Positions 33,299 to 43,223 of a DNA stretch of 64,000 bases are shown here, piece by piece (position 1 is the first letter of the stretch; the number at the start of each line of letters is the position of its first letter). The position numbers were made by a program, and so were the translations under genes. Under the pieces are notes generated by a model, which was given only the letters and a program-made list of their open reading frames with translations, did no database searches and had not been told where the DNA came from. The stretch is taken from contig NZ_CP133160.1 of the NCBI RefSeq assembly GCF_030913365.1, forward strand, positions 3,138,001 to 3,202,000, read 5' to 3'. This DNA comes from Stenotrophomonas sp. 24(2023). Lineage in GTDB: Bacteria; Pseudomonadota; Gammaproteobacteria; Xanthomonadales; Xanthomonadaceae.

Positions 33299-35155
33299 AT
33301 GCAGGACACGCCGCTCAGCTTTCCCGCCGCCGAAATCCGTCGTGCCGGGGTCGATCTCAATGGCCTGATGACGGTGCTGGGCAAGCACCTGTATTCCACC
33401 CCGGTGGTGGCCCTGCGCGAGCTGGTGCAGAACGCGCACGACTCGATCATCCGCCGTCGCCTGGAACAGCCGGGTACCGAACCGCCTTCGCGCATTTCGG
33501 TGCAGGTGGACAGCGTGGCCGGCGTGCTGCGCATCATCGATACCGGTGCCGGCCTGACCCGCCAGGAAATCCACGATTACCTGGCCACCGTCGGCGTCGG
33601 CTATACGCGTGGCCTGCGCCAGGGCGGTGATGATGAAGATGGCCTGATCGGCATGTTCGGCCTGGGGTTCCTGTCGGCGTTCGTGCTGGCACGCAAGGTG
33701 AGCGTGCGCACCACCTCCTACCAGACGCCGGAGCTGGGCCACCTGTACGTGTCCAGCAATGCCGAGCAGTACACCGTCAGCGAAGTGCCAGCGCGGGCGA
33801 TCGGCACCGAGGTGGAACTGGAACTGCATCCGGACTTCCTGTCGCTGGCCCATGAGGCGCGCCTGCACGAGGTGCTGGGCCGCTACTGCGCGCTGCTGTC
33901 CGAGCCGATCTTCATCGGCGCGGCCGCCGAACCGATCAACCCCGAGCCACCACCGTGGCGGGCGGCCGGCGATGTCGCGTTGCATCCGGTGCAGGCACGC
34001 CGCCAGGCACTGCAGTTCGCCGCCCGTTTCGAGCATGACTTCGAGCCCATCGCCACCCTGCCGCTGCAGGCCGATGGCCTCAGCGATGCCACCGGCCTGC
34101 TGTGGGTGCAGGACGGGGCGACCTATGGCACCAGCGACAACCGCAACCTGTCCGTGTTCGTGCGCGGCATGCTGCTCGATGACGATGCGCGCGACCTGTT
34201 GCCCTCGTGGGCCGGGTTCGTCGGCGGGGTGATCGAGTCCTCGCGGCTGACCCCGACCGCCAGCCGCGAGGACCTGCAGCGCGATGACCAGTACCGGGCG
34301 GTGCAGCATGCGCTGCTCGAGGCGCTGATCGACGGCCTGGTGGAGGTCGCGCGGCAGCAGCCGGAAGCCTGGCGGCGCGTGCTGGCCCGCCACAACGAGG
34401 CGCTGCTGGGCGCGGCATTGTGCGACGAGCGTCTGTTCGACCTGCTGCTGGAGCACGTGCGCGTGCCTACCTCGCAGGGCGACCTGCCGGCCAGCGCGCT
34501 GCCGGCGCGTGGTGCGGTCCACGTGATCCTGGACAGTGGCGGCGGCTTCGAGGAAATGCTGTTCCGTGCGATGGGCGTGCCGGTCGCCCATGGCCATCGC
34601 TACGCGGTGGTGCCGTTCCTGCGCCGCTGGGCCCAGGCCAAGGGCCTGCGCCTGGTCGAACTGGGCACCGAGCAGGGCAACCGTGCGCTGTTCCGTGCCG
34701 ATGACAGTCTGGACGATGGCCAGCTGGCCTGGCTGCGCGAGCATCTGGGCGACGGCGAGCAGCTGCTGCCGGCGCGCTTCAGCCCCGAAGCATTGCCGGT
34801 GGTGGTGGTGCCCGACCGCGAGGCGGAGCTGAAGCAGCGCCTGGAAGACGACGAGAACGACAAGCGCGTGTCGATGGCCGCGCTGCGGCTGGCGCGCCAG
34901 TTCACCGCGCGCATCCAGGCACGGGCGCCCTCGCGGCTGTACCTCAACCTGGACAACCCGGCCGTGCAGGCGCTGCTGCAGGCCCAGCGCGAAGGCCACC
35001 CGCAGGCCATGGCAGCGGCGCGGCTGCTGCGCTCGCTGAAGGTCATCGTGTCCGCGCAGGGGCGCCCGCTGGCGCGTGATGCGGCTGCGGCCGGGCCGGA
35101 CCTCAATGCGGCCTTCACCGATATCGCCGCCGCCCTGCAGCAGATGCTGCGCTGA
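33299..35155 (+). CDS. HSP90/HtpG-like ATPase
   Basis: 618 residues. The GHKL ATP site is intact near the N-terminus: LRELVQNAHDSI (N box), IIDTGAGLTRQEIHDYL (G1) and IGMFGLGFLSAF (G2). A middle domain with a conserved 'v.GmllddDardLLPsWa.Fv.GvieSsrLtptaSRE' segment follows, as in bona fide HtpG. The C-terminal third differs from E. coli HtpG. AAGGAG lies before the ATG. A TPR-like gene follows 43 bases downstream, suggesting a chaperone-cochaperone pair. Confidence 0.82.
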   Translation: MQDTPLSFPAAEIRRAGVDLNGLMTVLGKHLYSTPVVALRELVQNAHDSIIRRRLEQPGTEPPSRISVQVDSVAGVLRIIDTGAGLTRQEIHDYLATVGVGYTRGLRQGGDDEDGLIGMFGLGFLSAFVLARKVSVRTTSYQTPELGHLYVSSNAEQYTVSEVPARAIGTEVELELHPDFLSLAHEARLHEVLGRYCALLSEPIFIGAAAEPINPEPPPWRAAGDVALHPVQARRQALQFAARFEHDFEPIATLPLQADGLSDATGLLWVQDGATYGTSDNRNLSVFVRGMLLDDDARDLLPSWAGFVGGVIESSRLTPTASREDLQRDDQYRAVQHALLEALIDGLVEVARQQPEAWRRVLARHNEALLGAALCDERLFDLLLEHVRVPTSQGDLPASALPARGAVHVILDSGGGFEEMLFRAMGVPVAHGHRYAVVPFLRRWAQAKGLRLVELGTEQGNRALFRADDSLDDGQLAWLREHLGDGEQLLPARFSPEALPVVVVPDREAELKQRLEDDENDKRVSMAALRLARQFTARIQARAPSRLYLNLDNPAVQALLQAQREGHPQAMAAARLLRSLKVIVSAQGRPLARDAAAAGPDLNAAFTDIAAALQQMLR

Positions 35156-35198
35156 ATTTCCCTCTCATCCAGCCTTCGCTAGACAGGAGTATTTCCCC

Positions 35199-37511
35199 AT
35201 GGATATCTGGAACTGGGTCGAAAAGCTGCAGGACGACCTGCGTCAGGCCGGCCAGGCACAGAACGCACAGCTGCTGACCCGGCTGGCCGACGAGGTCAGC
35301 GAACTGCAGGTGGACCGCGTCGATGCGCTGCTGCCCGAAGCGCGCGCATTGGGCAAGGCGCTGGACAACCCCTGGGTCGATGTCTATGTCGGCCACTGGG
35401 CGTTGCGCAACCGCGTGGGCAACCGCGTGGAAGGCGAGAGCGCCCTGGGCGATGCGGTGGCGCTGTTCGAGCGCGCGCACCGCGAAGACACCCTGGAATG
35501 CCCGCAGTCGATCTGCGTGACCCAGGATCTGGCCGCCTGCTACGGCAACATCGATGGCCCGGGCTGGGTGCCCGAGCGCATCGAGGTCTGCGACGAAACG
35601 CTGGGGCGCATCGATCCCAGCTGGGCCTGCTTCCAGTGCCTGAGCTGCGAGAAGGCCGATGCCCTGCTCGATGATGGCCGTGGCGGGGAGGCGCTGGCGT
35701 ACCTGCAGCAGCAGGCCGATGCCGTGGAGGCCTGCGGCAAGGACGTGTTCGACAGCTTCCCGGAAATGAAGATCAAGATCCTGCTCGCCACCGGGCAGGC
35801 CGCGCAGGCGCTGGTGCTGATCGAGCAGCGTGAGGCCGAAGTGGCTGCGGCGGGCGAGTACGAGCCGGCCAACTGCACCGTGCCGCGCCGCCTGTCCAAA
35901 GCCTGGGCACTGGCGCAGCTGGAACGTGATGAAGAAGCATTGCAGGAACTGGTGCCCTGGGCCGAATTGACCCCGAATTACTGGCGCCTGTGGGCGCAGG
36001 CGGCGGCAGCGCTGTGCCAGCGTGATCCGGCGCGCAACACCTGGGATCTGGGCACGCGCTTCAACACGATCCTGGAACACTTCGCGCAGGTCGGCGCGCA
36101 CCGGCTGGTGATCGAGATCGCATCGCTCAGCCTGGCGCTTGCGCTGCAACGCGGCGCGCGCTGGGTGGCGCAGCGCCAGCTTGGCCTGGCCCGCACCCAC
36201 CTGGCCCTGCTGCGGCAGGACCGCGGCGCTGCGGCGCAGATCGCGGCGCTGGCTGCCCGCATCGATGCATTGCCGGAGATCACGCCGCTGCCGGTGGCGG
36301 CGGCCGAACTGCTGCCCTGGCTGGAAGCGCAGGGCGCCCAGGCACAGGCGCGTGATCCCGAGCGGGAGGCGCAGTGGCTGCTGCAGGCGCATGCGCAGTG
36401 CCCCGATGATGCCGGCCTGGCCGATGTCGCCGCGTCCGCGCTCAATGCCTGTGGCGCGCGGGACGACGCGCAGGCGCTGCTGTGGGCATTCGTGCGGGGC
36501 CATGCGCAGGACGATGGTGCCCCGGCCTACAGCCTGATGCGCCTGCTGGCCGAGCAGGGCAACGACGATGGCCTGCGCCGACTCGCCGATGTCTTCCGTG
36601 GCACGGTGCCGGTGTTCGCGCACTGGTGCGACGTGCAGCGTGCACGGCACGTCGCGGACTGGCCCGCGCTGGAACAGGCCGCGCAGGCGCTGCTGGCGCT
36701 GTCGCCCGGTTCCCACGGCGCGCGCGGCACGCTGGCGCGGATGTACATGGATACTGGCCGCTTCGCCGAGGCACAGGCCTGCTACGCGCAGCTGGTGGGT
36801 CTGCTGGAAGAGCCCAACGCCGCCCATTGGGACCACATGAGTGCCGCCAGCGCCGCCGGTGACTGGGAGGCGGTACGCCAGTCGGCCGCAGCCATCGGCA
36901 TGGAGCTATCCAGCCAGGACGGCGTGGTCGAAGAACCGTGGGGCTGGGTGATCATCCGCAGCCACGAACAGGGCGAGCCGGTGGACTACTACGCCCGCCG
37001 CAGTGGCCCGGTGACCGCGCGCATCGTCGAGAACGCACCGGCCCACCGTGCGCAGCAGGTAGGTGACTGGGTGGTGTTCGACGCCGCGCTGGTGCATCCG
37101 GCGCCGGAGGACGAAGAGGCGCGCCGGCAGTTCATTCCCACCTATACGCGGGTGCATGTGCTGGAGCGCGGTGGCTACGCGCGCAGCTGGCTGGTGGATG
37201 GTGCACACCCCGGCGAAGAGGCCTGGAACACCTTCGTCGAAGCGGCCGAGGCGCAGGGCTGGCAGGCCTGGGCGCACAGCCAGGCTGATTACACCGTCAC
37301 CGATCCTGCAGGGAATGAGGAGCAGGACACGCTGCCGGGCCTGCTGTTCACCGTTGCCCAGCCGCAGGACCACGCACCGCTGGCCCTGCACCGGTTCCTG
37401 CAGCAGGCCACCGCCGGCTGGGCGCACCCGCTGTGCTGGCTGCGCCTGGCCGAAGCCTGTGACCAGGATCGCCAGCCGCATCTGGATGTGATCGAGCAGT
37501 ACGGCCTGTAA
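35199..37511 (+). CDS. TPR-like repeat protein paired with the HSP90-like ATPase
   Basis: 770 residues, helical throughout. Several segments have tetratricopeptide spacing, for example GEALAYLQQQADAVEACGKD, AQALVLIEQREAEVAAAGEYEPANC and a later LARMYMDTGRFAEAQACYAQL. A WEAVRQSAAAIG-type end leads into a beta-rich tail (WGWVIIRSHEQGEPVDYYARR). CFQCLSCEKADAL may be a metal or disulfide feature. No signal peptide. ACAGGAG precedes the ATG. Confidence 0.7.
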   Translation: MDIWNWVEKLQDDLRQAGQAQNAQLLTRLADEVSELQVDRVDALLPEARALGKALDNPWVDVYVGHWALRNRVGNRVEGESALGDAVALFERAHREDTLECPQSICVTQDLAACYGNIDGPGWVPERIEVCDETLGRIDPSWACFQCLSCEKADALLDDGRGGEALAYLQQQADAVEACGKDVFDSFPEMKIKILLATGQAAQALVLIEQREAEVAAAGEYEPANCTVPRRLSKAWALAQLERDEEALQELVPWAELTPNYWRLWAQAAAALCQRDPARNTWDLGTRFNTILEHFAQVGAHRLVIEIASLSLALALQRGARWVAQRQLGLARTHLALLRQDRGAAAQIAALAARIDALPEITPLPVAAAELLPWLEAQGAQAQARDPEREAQWLLQAHAQCPDDAGLADVAASALNACGARDDAQALLWAFVRGHAQDDGAPAYSLMRLLAEQGNDDGLRRLADVFRGTVPVFAHWCDVQRARHVADWPALEQAAQALLALSPGSHGARGTLARMYMDTGRFAEAQACYAQLVGLLEEPNAAHWDHMSAASAAGDWEAVRQSAAAIGMELSSQDGVVEEPWGWVIIRSHEQGEPVDYYARRSGPVTARIVENAPAHRAQQVGDWVVFDAALVHPAPEDEEARRQFIPTYTRVHVLERGGYARSWLVDGAHPGEEAWNTFVEAAEAQGWQAWAHSQADYTVTDPAGNEEQDTLPGLLFTVAQPQDHAPLALHRFLQQATAGWAHPLCWLRLAEACDQDRQPHLDVIEQYGL

Positions 37512-37555
37512 CGGCGGAAGAAGGGGGCGGACCCCGGTCCGCTACCCGGCTTCGG

Positions 37556-37614
37556 GTAGATCCACGCCCTGCGTGGATGAGCGGCTTCTCGTAGATCCAC
37601 GCCATGCGTGGATG
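37556..37614. repeat. Pair of GTAG-type REP elements
   Basis: Two tandem copies: GTAGATCCACGCCCTGCGTGGATG (37556-37579) and GTAGATCCACGCCATGCGTGGATG (37591-37614), 35 bases apart. They form imperfect hairpins of the SMAG class, between the convergent ends of two genes. Confidence 0.75.
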
Positions 37615-37633
37615 CAGTTGCCGGCTCCGCGCG

Positions 37634-38428
37634 TCAGCGCGTATGCCCGAACACCAGCTCGATCACGAACTGGCTGCCGAAGAACGCCAGCAGCAACAGC
37701 ACCATCGCCGTCAGCGTCCAGTGCACCGCCTTCACCCCGCGCCAGCCGTAGCGGCGGCGGCCGATCAGCAGCACGCCGAACACGATCCACGACAGCACGC
37801 TGAGCACCGTCTTGTGCACCAGCTTCTGCGCCAGCAGGTCATCGACAAACAGCACGCCGGTGACCAGGGTGAGGGTCAGCAGTGCGAACCCCACGGTGAT
37901 GACGCGGAACAGCAGGGATTCCAGGTCGGCCAGCGGGGGCAGGGCGCGCAGCCAGGGGCGGAAGTCGCGACGGCGCAGGGCACGTTCCTGCAGCCACAGC
38001 ATGATGGCCAGCAGCGCGGCGATGCTCAGCGTGGCATAGGCCAGCAGGGCCAGCCAGGCATGGCTGGCCAGGCGCCAGCCCAGCACCTTGCTGGGTTCGT
38101 GGCCATAGCCGTGGTAGGCGGCCAGCAGCAGGGCCGCCAGCGGGAACACCACCACGCCCAGGGTCGCCATGCGCCCACGCGCGCCCACCAGCGAAGTCAG
38201 CCAGGCCATGCCCAGGCCGACCAGTGACAGCGCCGCGAAGAAATGCATGTCCGGCCCGCCGCTGGTGCGCACGGCCACCAGCACATGGTAGATGCCATGC
38301 AGCAGCATCGCCGGCAGGGCCGGCCACAGCCAGGCCGGGGAAGCGCCGGCCTCGTCGCGGCTGAGCGCGCGTACCAGCAGGCCGGCGGCGGCCAGGTAGA
38401 GCAGGGCGGCGATGAGAACGATTGTCAT
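37634..38428 (-). CDS. CcsA/YpjD-like inner-membrane protein
   Basis: 264 residues with eight membrane spans. The WLTSLVG, HAWLALLAYATLSIAALLAIMLWLQER and HKTVLSVLSWIVFGVLLIGRRRYGWRG segments are typical of the cytochrome-c-assembly (CcsA-like) family, which handles heme and is often next to ffh. It lacks the tryptophan-rich WWD signature of CcsA proper, so its exact role is uncertain. Divergent from ffh, with 121 bases between. Confidence 0.75.
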   Translation of the reverse strand: MTIVLIAALLYLAAAGLLVRALSRDEAGASPAWLWPALPAMLLHGIYHVLVAVRTSGGPDMHFFAALSLVGLGMAWLTSLVGARGRMATLGVVVFPLAALLLAAYHGYGHEPSKVLGWRLASHAWLALLAYATLSIAALLAIMLWLQERALRRRDFRPWLRALPPLADLESLLFRVITVGFALLTLTLVTGVLFVDDLLAQKLVHKTVLSVLSWIVFGVLLIGRRRYGWRGVKAVHWTLTAMVLLLLAFFGSQFVIELVFGHTR

Positions 38429-38549
38429 CGTGGCAGTTTCGCATACCCCTGCATGGCTGGCGACGCCCGCCGCAGCGCATCCCGGGGCCGGGGGACGAAC
38501 CGGTATACTGTCTGCCTTATTGTCCCCGTTCCAGACAGGTTGCACCGCA

Positions 38550-39929
38550 ATGTTCGAGTCCCTGACCCAGCGTCTTTCCGGCACCATCGAGCGCCTGCGT
38601 GGCCGCGGCCGCCTGACCGAGGAAAACATCCGCGAAGCCACCCGCGAAGTGCGCATCGCCCTGCTGGAGGCCGATGTCGCGCTGCCGGTGGTGCAGGCGC
38701 TGATCGAGCGCATCAAGGTGCGTGCGGTCGGCCAGGAAGTGCTCAAGTCGCTGACCCCGGGCCAGGCGCTGATCAAGGTCGTGCGCGACGAGCTGACCGC
38801 CGTCATGGGCGCCGCCGCCAGCGACCTGAACCTCAACGTGCCGGCGCCGGCCATCATCCTGATGGCGGGCCTGCAGGGCGCCGGCAAGACGACCACGGTC
38901 GGCAAGCTGGCCAAGCACCTGAAGGAAAAGCGCAAGAAGAAGGTGATGGTGGTGTCGGCCGACGTCTACCGTCCGGCCGCGATCGAGCAGCTCAAGACCC
39001 TGGCCGAGCAGGTGGGCGTGCTGTTCTTCCCGTCCAGCGCCGACCAGAAGCCGGAAGCCATCGTGCGCGCGGCCATCGACGATGCGCGCCGGTCGTTCGT
39101 GGACGTGCTGCTGGTCGATACCGCCGGCCGCCTGGCCATCGACGAAGCGATGATGGCCGAGATCAAGGCCCTGCACGCGGCGGTCAACCCGGCCGAAACG
39201 CTGTTCGTCGTCGATGCCATGACCGGCCAGGACGCGGCCAACACCGCCAAGGCCTTCGGCGATGCGCTGCCGCTGACCGGCGTGGTGCTGACCAAGACCG
39301 ACGGTGATGCCCGTGGCGGTGCCGCGCTGAGCGTGCGCTACATCACCGGCAAGCCGATCAAGTTCGTCGGTGTCAGCGAGAAGCCCGACGGCCTGGATGT
39401 GTTCCACCCCGACCGTATCGCCAGCCGCATCCTGGACATGGGCGACGTGCTGTCGCTGGTGGAACAGGTCGAGCAGCAGGTCGACAAGGACAAGGCGCAG
39501 AAGCTGGCCGAGAAGGTCGCCAAGGGCAAGAAGTTCGACCTCAATGACATGCGTGACCAGCTGGAGCAGATGCAGAACATGGGCGGCATCGGCGGCCTGA
39601 TGGACAAGCTGCCGGGCCTGGGCAACATCCCGGACCACCTCAAGCAGCAGGTCAGCCAGGGCAAGGAAGTGCCGCGCATGATCGCCATCATCGGCTCGAT
39701 GACCAAGAAGGAACGCCGCAACCCGAACCTGCTCAACGGCTCGCGCCGCGCGCGCATCGCCAAGGGCTCGGGCGTGACCCCGGCCGACGTCAACAAGCTC
39801 ATGAAGCAGTACATGCAGATGGAAAAGATGATGAGCAAGATGGCCGGCGGCGGCATGAAGGGCATGCTGCGCAGCATGAAGGGCATGATGGGCGCGATGG
39901 GGGGCCGTGGCGGCCTGCCGTTCCGTTGA
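38550..39929 (+). CDS. ffh: Signal recognition particle protein Ffh
   Basis: 459 residues with the N domain, the G domain (GLQGAGKTTT, DVYRPAAI, DTAGRL, TKTDGDARGG) and the Met-rich M domain (MQMEKMMSKMAGGGMKGML). It binds 4.5S RNA and signal peptides. A -10-like TATACT lies at 38504-38509. The ATG follows GACAGGTTGCACCGCA. Confidence 0.97.
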   Translation: MFESLTQRLSGTIERLRGRGRLTEENIREATREVRIALLEADVALPVVQALIERIKVRAVGQEVLKSLTPGQALIKVVRDELTAVMGAAASDLNLNVPAPAIILMAGLQGAGKTTTVGKLAKHLKEKRKKKVMVVSADVYRPAAIEQLKTLAEQVGVLFFPSSADQKPEAIVRAAIDDARRSFVDVLLVDTAGRLAIDEAMMAEIKALHAAVNPAETLFVVDAMTGQDAANTAKAFGDALPLTGVVLTKTDGDARGGAALSVRYITGKPIKFVGVSEKPDGLDVFHPDRIASRILDMGDVLSLVEQVEQQVDKDKAQKLAEKVAKGKKFDLNDMRDQLEQMQNMGGIGGLMDKLPGLGNIPDHLKQQVSQGKEVPRMIAIIGSMTKKERRNPNLLNGSRRARIAKGSGVTPADVNKLMKQYMQMEKMMSKMAGGGMKGMLRSMKGMMGAMGGRGGLPFR

Positions 39930-40023
39930 TCGACGTGAGGGCGGACGCAGGTGCCTGGATCGGCACTTGCGTGTCCCGGTCCGTATTGCTTGACTACCCG
40001 CCGTATCTGACAAGGGAATGTTC

Positions 40024-40458
40024 ATGAACAGAGTGATCGTGGTGATGGTCCTGGCCCTGGGCCTGACTGCATGCAAGGACGACACCTCGGTGTCGCAGAA
40101 GGCCGGCAGTGCCATCAGTGGCACGGCGGCTGATTTCGTTGCGGGCCTGGGCGAGGGCGTGGACAAGCGCATGAACGTGACGCTGCAGGCTGATCCGGGT
40201 CTGGCCGCACATGGCCTGACCGTGACCCTGGGCAAGAGCCGTGGCATGGGTTCCAAGGAGGCGGCGGTGTATGTGGTGGCCGACAAGGCCTTCAAGGGCA
40301 AGCTGGTGGCGCGCGCGCTGGACGCAGACGGCACCGAGATCGGCCGTGCAACGGCCGAGGTGGAGTTCGCCGCAGACGACGCGCGCTATGTGACCTTCCA
40401 GTTCAACGAGGAAATGGATAGCCAGCTGGTGCGCACCTACGCGGTGGTGGCGCGCTGA
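40024..40458 (+). CDS. Putative lipoprotein
   Basis: 144 residues. The lipoprotein signal ends LGLTAC with Cys about 16. The mature part is a single strand-rich domain (MNVTLQADPGLAAHGLTVTLG, DADGTEIGRATAEVEF). No known catalytic motif. It is unrelated in function to ffh upstream. A TTC ATG start gives two in-frame options (40018/40024). Confidence 0.65.
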   Translation: MNRVIVVMVLALGLTACKDDTSVSQKAGSAISGTAADFVAGLGEGVDKRMNVTLQADPGLAAHGLTVTLGKSRGMGSKEAAVYVVADKAFKGKLVARALDADGTEIGRATAEVEFAADDARYVTFQFNEEMDSQLVRTYAVVAR

Positions 40459-40538
40459 TCCTTGCGCGACCGGGTCTGCGGATCCGGTCGCGGCCACTGG
40501 CGTATGCTGGGCGGTGACTTCTCCCACAGGTATGTCGC

Positions 40539-40724
40539 GTGAACGCATCGCCGATTCTTGAGCGCGCCGACACCTTCTGTCGGCGTTTTTCATTGCAGCT
40601 TCCGATCCTGCTGGCACCGATGGCCGGCGCCTGCCCGGTGCCGTCGGCGTGGATGGCCCCGGCACAGCCAGCGGCCGGCGTGCTGCGCGGGATGTGGAAA
40701 CAGGCGCAGGCGCTGCTGCGATGA
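40539..40724 (+). pseudogene. Nitronate monooxygenase remnant with internal deletion
   Basis: The first 35 residues match the start of nitronate monooxygenases (FCRRFSLQLPILLAPMAGACPVP), but the FMN-binding barrel is absent. The frame instead jumps to about 20 residues resembling the C-terminus (QPAAGVLRGMWKQAQALLR). This looks like an in-frame deletion of about 270 codons that kept both ends. Its stop overlaps the aminotransferase ATG as ATGA, so it may still serve as a translational leader. Confidence 0.65.
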
Positions 40725-41503
40725 CGGTGACCTGCAACGGCAGGCCCGCGCAGGTCGGGGATCTGCTGCCGGCACTGGTCAACTACGGCCACTTCACCTC
40801 GTTGCAGGTGCGCGGGTACGCGGTGCAGGGGCTGGACCTGCATCTGGCGCGACTGTCGCAGGCCACGCGCGAACTGTTCGGCAGCACGCTGGATGCGGCG
40901 CAGGTACAGGTCTGGATGGCGCAGGCGCTACAGCAGGCGGGGCAGGGCGATGCCTCGCTGCGGGTGACGGTGTACTCGCGCCACTTCGATTTCCGTGATC
41001 CGCTGGCGCCGGTGCCGGTCGACGTGCTGGTGGCGGTGTCCGCGCCGGTGACGCTGGTGGCCCCGAAACGGGTGCGCAGCGTGATCTGGCAGCGCGAACT
41101 GCCGCAGATCAAGCATGTCGGCACCTTCGGCCTGTTCGCCCAGCGCCGCGCCGCGCTGGCCGAGGGCTTCGACGATGCGCTGTTCGTGAATGCTGCTGGC
41201 GAGATCAGCGAGGGCACCACCTGGAACCTGGCCCTGCATGATGGGCAGCAGCTGATCTGGCCGCAGGCCCCGGCCCTGCGCGGGACCGCCGAGGCGCTGC
41301 TGCAGGCGCACTGGCCCGGTCCACAGGTGGTGCGGCCGGTCGCGCTTGCGGAGCTTGGGGGAATGCATGCGGCGCTGGCCTGCAACGCCAGTGGCATCTG
41401 GGCGCTGGAAGCCATCGACGCCCACCCGCTGGCGGGGTCGGCTGAGCTGGCCGTCCAGGGCCGGGCGGTGCTGGCCGGGGTGCCGTGGCAGGCACTTTCC
41501 TGA
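40721..41503 (+). CDS. Class IV (branched-chain/ADC lyase type) aminotransferase
   Basis: 260 residues. The PLP lysine is in LPQIKHVGTFG (Lys131), and NAAGEISEGTTWNLAL is the conserved E-x-x-x-x-N segment of the fold. Its length fits 4-amino-4-deoxychorismate lyase or a D-amino-acid transaminase; the exact role is not decided by sequence. The ATG overlaps the remnant upstream by four bases. Confidence 0.78.
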   Translation: MTVTCNGRPAQVGDLLPALVNYGHFTSLQVRGYAVQGLDLHLARLSQATRELFGSTLDAAQVQVWMAQALQQAGQGDASLRVTVYSRHFDFRDPLAPVPVDVLVAVSAPVTLVAPKRVRSVIWQRELPQIKHVGTFGLFAQRRAALAEGFDDALFVNAAGEISEGTTWNLALHDGQQLIWPQAPALRGTAEALLQAHWPGPQVVRPVALAELGGMHAALACNASGIWALEAIDAHPLAGSAELAVQGRAVLAGVPWQALS

Positions 41504-41558
41504 ACGAAGGATCGGGCAGATGCCCGGCGAGCGTACTGGAGCGCCTGAACAGGCGGGG

Positions 41559-41587
41559 TTGGCGCAGCTGGCCGCTGCCGCTATAAT
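41559..41587 (+). promoter_or_regulatory. Sigma70 promoter of the rpsP operon
   Basis: TTGGCG at 41559-41564 and TATAAT at 41582-41587 are separated by 17 bases, an optimal spacing. The start of rpsP lies 52 bases downstream, and the leader contains AATAGGAAAAACC near the start, giving a good ribosome binding site. Confidence 0.75.
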
Positions 41588-41638
41588 CGCCCGCTTACCG
41601 CGCCATCCTGGCGACTGGGCAACATAGGAAAAACCACC

Positions 41639-41899
41639 ATGGTCAAGATTCGACTGACCCGCGGCGGCGCCAAGAAGCGTCCGTTCTACCACATCATCGT
41701 GACCGACGTGCGCAGCGCGCGCGACGGCCGCAACATCGAGCGCGTTGGCTTCTACAACCCGGTCGCCCAGGGCGCCGAGAAGCGCATCGAGCTGGACCTG
41801 GCCCGCGTTGACCATTGGGTCAAGAACGGCGCCCAGCCGACCGACAAGGTCCGCAACCTGATCAAGGAAGCGACCAAGTCCCAGGCCGCTGCGGCCTGA
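41639..41899 (+). CDS. rpsP: 30S ribosomal protein S16
   Basis: 86 residues, full length: [21 protein letters not shown], then [11 protein letters not shown] and a Lys/Ala-rich end. It is a small-subunit assembly protein and the first gene of the classic rpsP-rimM-trmD-rplS operon. Confidence 0.97.
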   Translation: MVKIRLTRGGAKKRPFYHIIVTDVRSARDGRNIERVGFYNPVAQGAEKRIELDLARVDHWVKNGAQPTDKVRNLIKEATKSQAAAA

Positions 41900-41943
41900 T
41901 CCTGACGGGCCACGCTTCGGCGTGGCCCTCTTGGTTGAAGCAG

Positions 41944-42456
41944 ATGAAAGATATCGAGCGCCGCATCCTGCTGGGCAGGGTTGTCGGCGCTTTTGGTGTG
42001 CGCGGCGAACTGAAGCTCGAGTCCTGGACCGAGCCGCGTTCCGCCATTTTCCGTTACCAGCCGTGGATCCTGCGCAGCCCTGCCGGGCAGGAATCGACGC
42101 TTGAAGGCGCCCGTGGCCGCGACAGCGGCAAGCACCTGGTGGCCCGTTTCCCGGGCATCGAGGATCGCGACACGGTCGAAGCCCTGCACGGCACCGAGAT
42201 CTTCGTGGCCCGCAGCGCGCTGCCGCCGCCGAAGCCGGACGAGTACTACTGGGTCGATCTGGAAGGCCTGGACGTGAAGACCGTCGAGGGCGTTGCCCTG
42301 GGCCAGGTCTCGCACCTGTTCAGCACCGGCGCCAATGATGTGGTGGTCGTGCGCGGTGATCGTGAGCGCATGATTCCGTTCATCCAGCCGGACGTTGTCG
42401 TTTCGGTGGATTTCGACGCCAACCTGGTCGTGGTCGACTGGGACCCGGATTTCTGA
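41944..42456 (+). CDS. rimM: 16S rRNA processing protein RimM
   Basis: 170 residues. The N-terminal part, [16 protein letters not shown], and the PRC-barrel end ([36 protein letters not shown]) are typical. It assists maturation of the 30S head and interacts with S19. There are 44 bases from rpsP and 8 to trmD. Confidence 0.95.
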   Translation: MKDIERRILLGRVVGAFGVRGELKLESWTEPRSAIFRYQPWILRSPAGQESTLEGARGRDSGKHLVARFPGIEDRDTVEALHGTEIFVARSALPPPKPDEYYWVDLEGLDVKTVEGVALGQVSHLFSTGANDVVVVRGDRERMIPFIQPDVVVSVDFDANLVVVDWDPDF

Positions 42457-42464
42457 GTCGCGCG

Positions 42465-43223
42465 ATGCGTTTTGACGTCATCACCCTGTTCCCGGAATTC
42501 ATCGCCCAGTCCGCAGGCCTGGGCGTGGTCGGCCGTGCGCAGGAAAAGGGGCTGTTCAGCCTGCACGGCTGGAACCCCCGCGATCATGCCGAGGGCAACT
42601 ACCGCCGGGTGGACGACCGCCCGTTCGGCGGCGGCCCGGGCATGGTGATGCTGATCGAGCCGCTGCAGGCCTGCCTGCAGGCCATCCGTGACGCGGATCC
42701 GACCCCGGCCCGGGTGATCTACCTCAGCCCGCAGGGGGCGCCGCTGACCCAGGCCAAGGTGCGCGAGCTGGCGGTATTGCCCCGCGTGGTGCTGCTGTGC
42801 GGCCGTTACGAGGGCATCGATGAACGCTTCCTGGAAGCCCATGTCGACGAGGAGATTTCCCTCGGCGACTACGTGCTGTCCGGCGGCGAACTGGGCGCGG
42901 CGGTCATCATCGATGCCGTGGCCCGGCTGCAGGACGGGGCGCTGAACGATGCTGAATCGGCGGCCCAGGACAGCTTCGAGGGTGATCTGGGCCTGCTCGA
43001 CTGCCCGCATTACAGCCAGCCGGCCCAGCACCCGCTGGGTGACGTGCCGGAGGTGCTGCGTTCGGGCAACCATGCCGCCATCGCCGCCTGGCGCCGGCAG
43101 CAGTCTTTGATCCGCACCGCGGAACGCCGCCCGGACCTGCTGGACGAGGCCAGCCTGGGCAAGGCCGACCGCAAGCTGCTGGAGCAGGCCCGCCAGGCCC
43201 GTTCCCGCACGGACGCCCCCTAG
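42465..43223 (+). CDS. trmD: tRNA (guanine37-N1)-methyltransferase
   Basis: 252 residues. It has the SPOUT trefoil-knot signatures: [31 protein letters not shown] and [24 protein letters not shown]. It methylates G37 of tRNAs to prevent frameshifting. Third gene of the operon. Confidence 0.97.
   Translation: MRFDVITLFPEFIAQSAGLGVVGRAQEKGLFSLHGWNPRDHAEGNYRRVDDRPFGGGPGMVMLIEPLQACLQAIRDADPTPARVIYLSPQGAPLTQAKVRELAVLPRVVLLCGRYEGIDERFLEAHVDEEISLGDYVLSGGELGAAVIIDAVARLQDGALNDAESAAQDSFEGDLGLLDCPHYSQPAQHPLGDVPEVLRSGNHAAIAAWRRQQSLIRTAERRPDLLDEASLGKADRKLLEQARQARSRTDAP

Noticed and set aside
38517-40334. 605-codon minus-strand frame over ffh
   Set aside because: His/Arg/Gly-rich shadow of the ffh coding strand; ffh has all its motifs.
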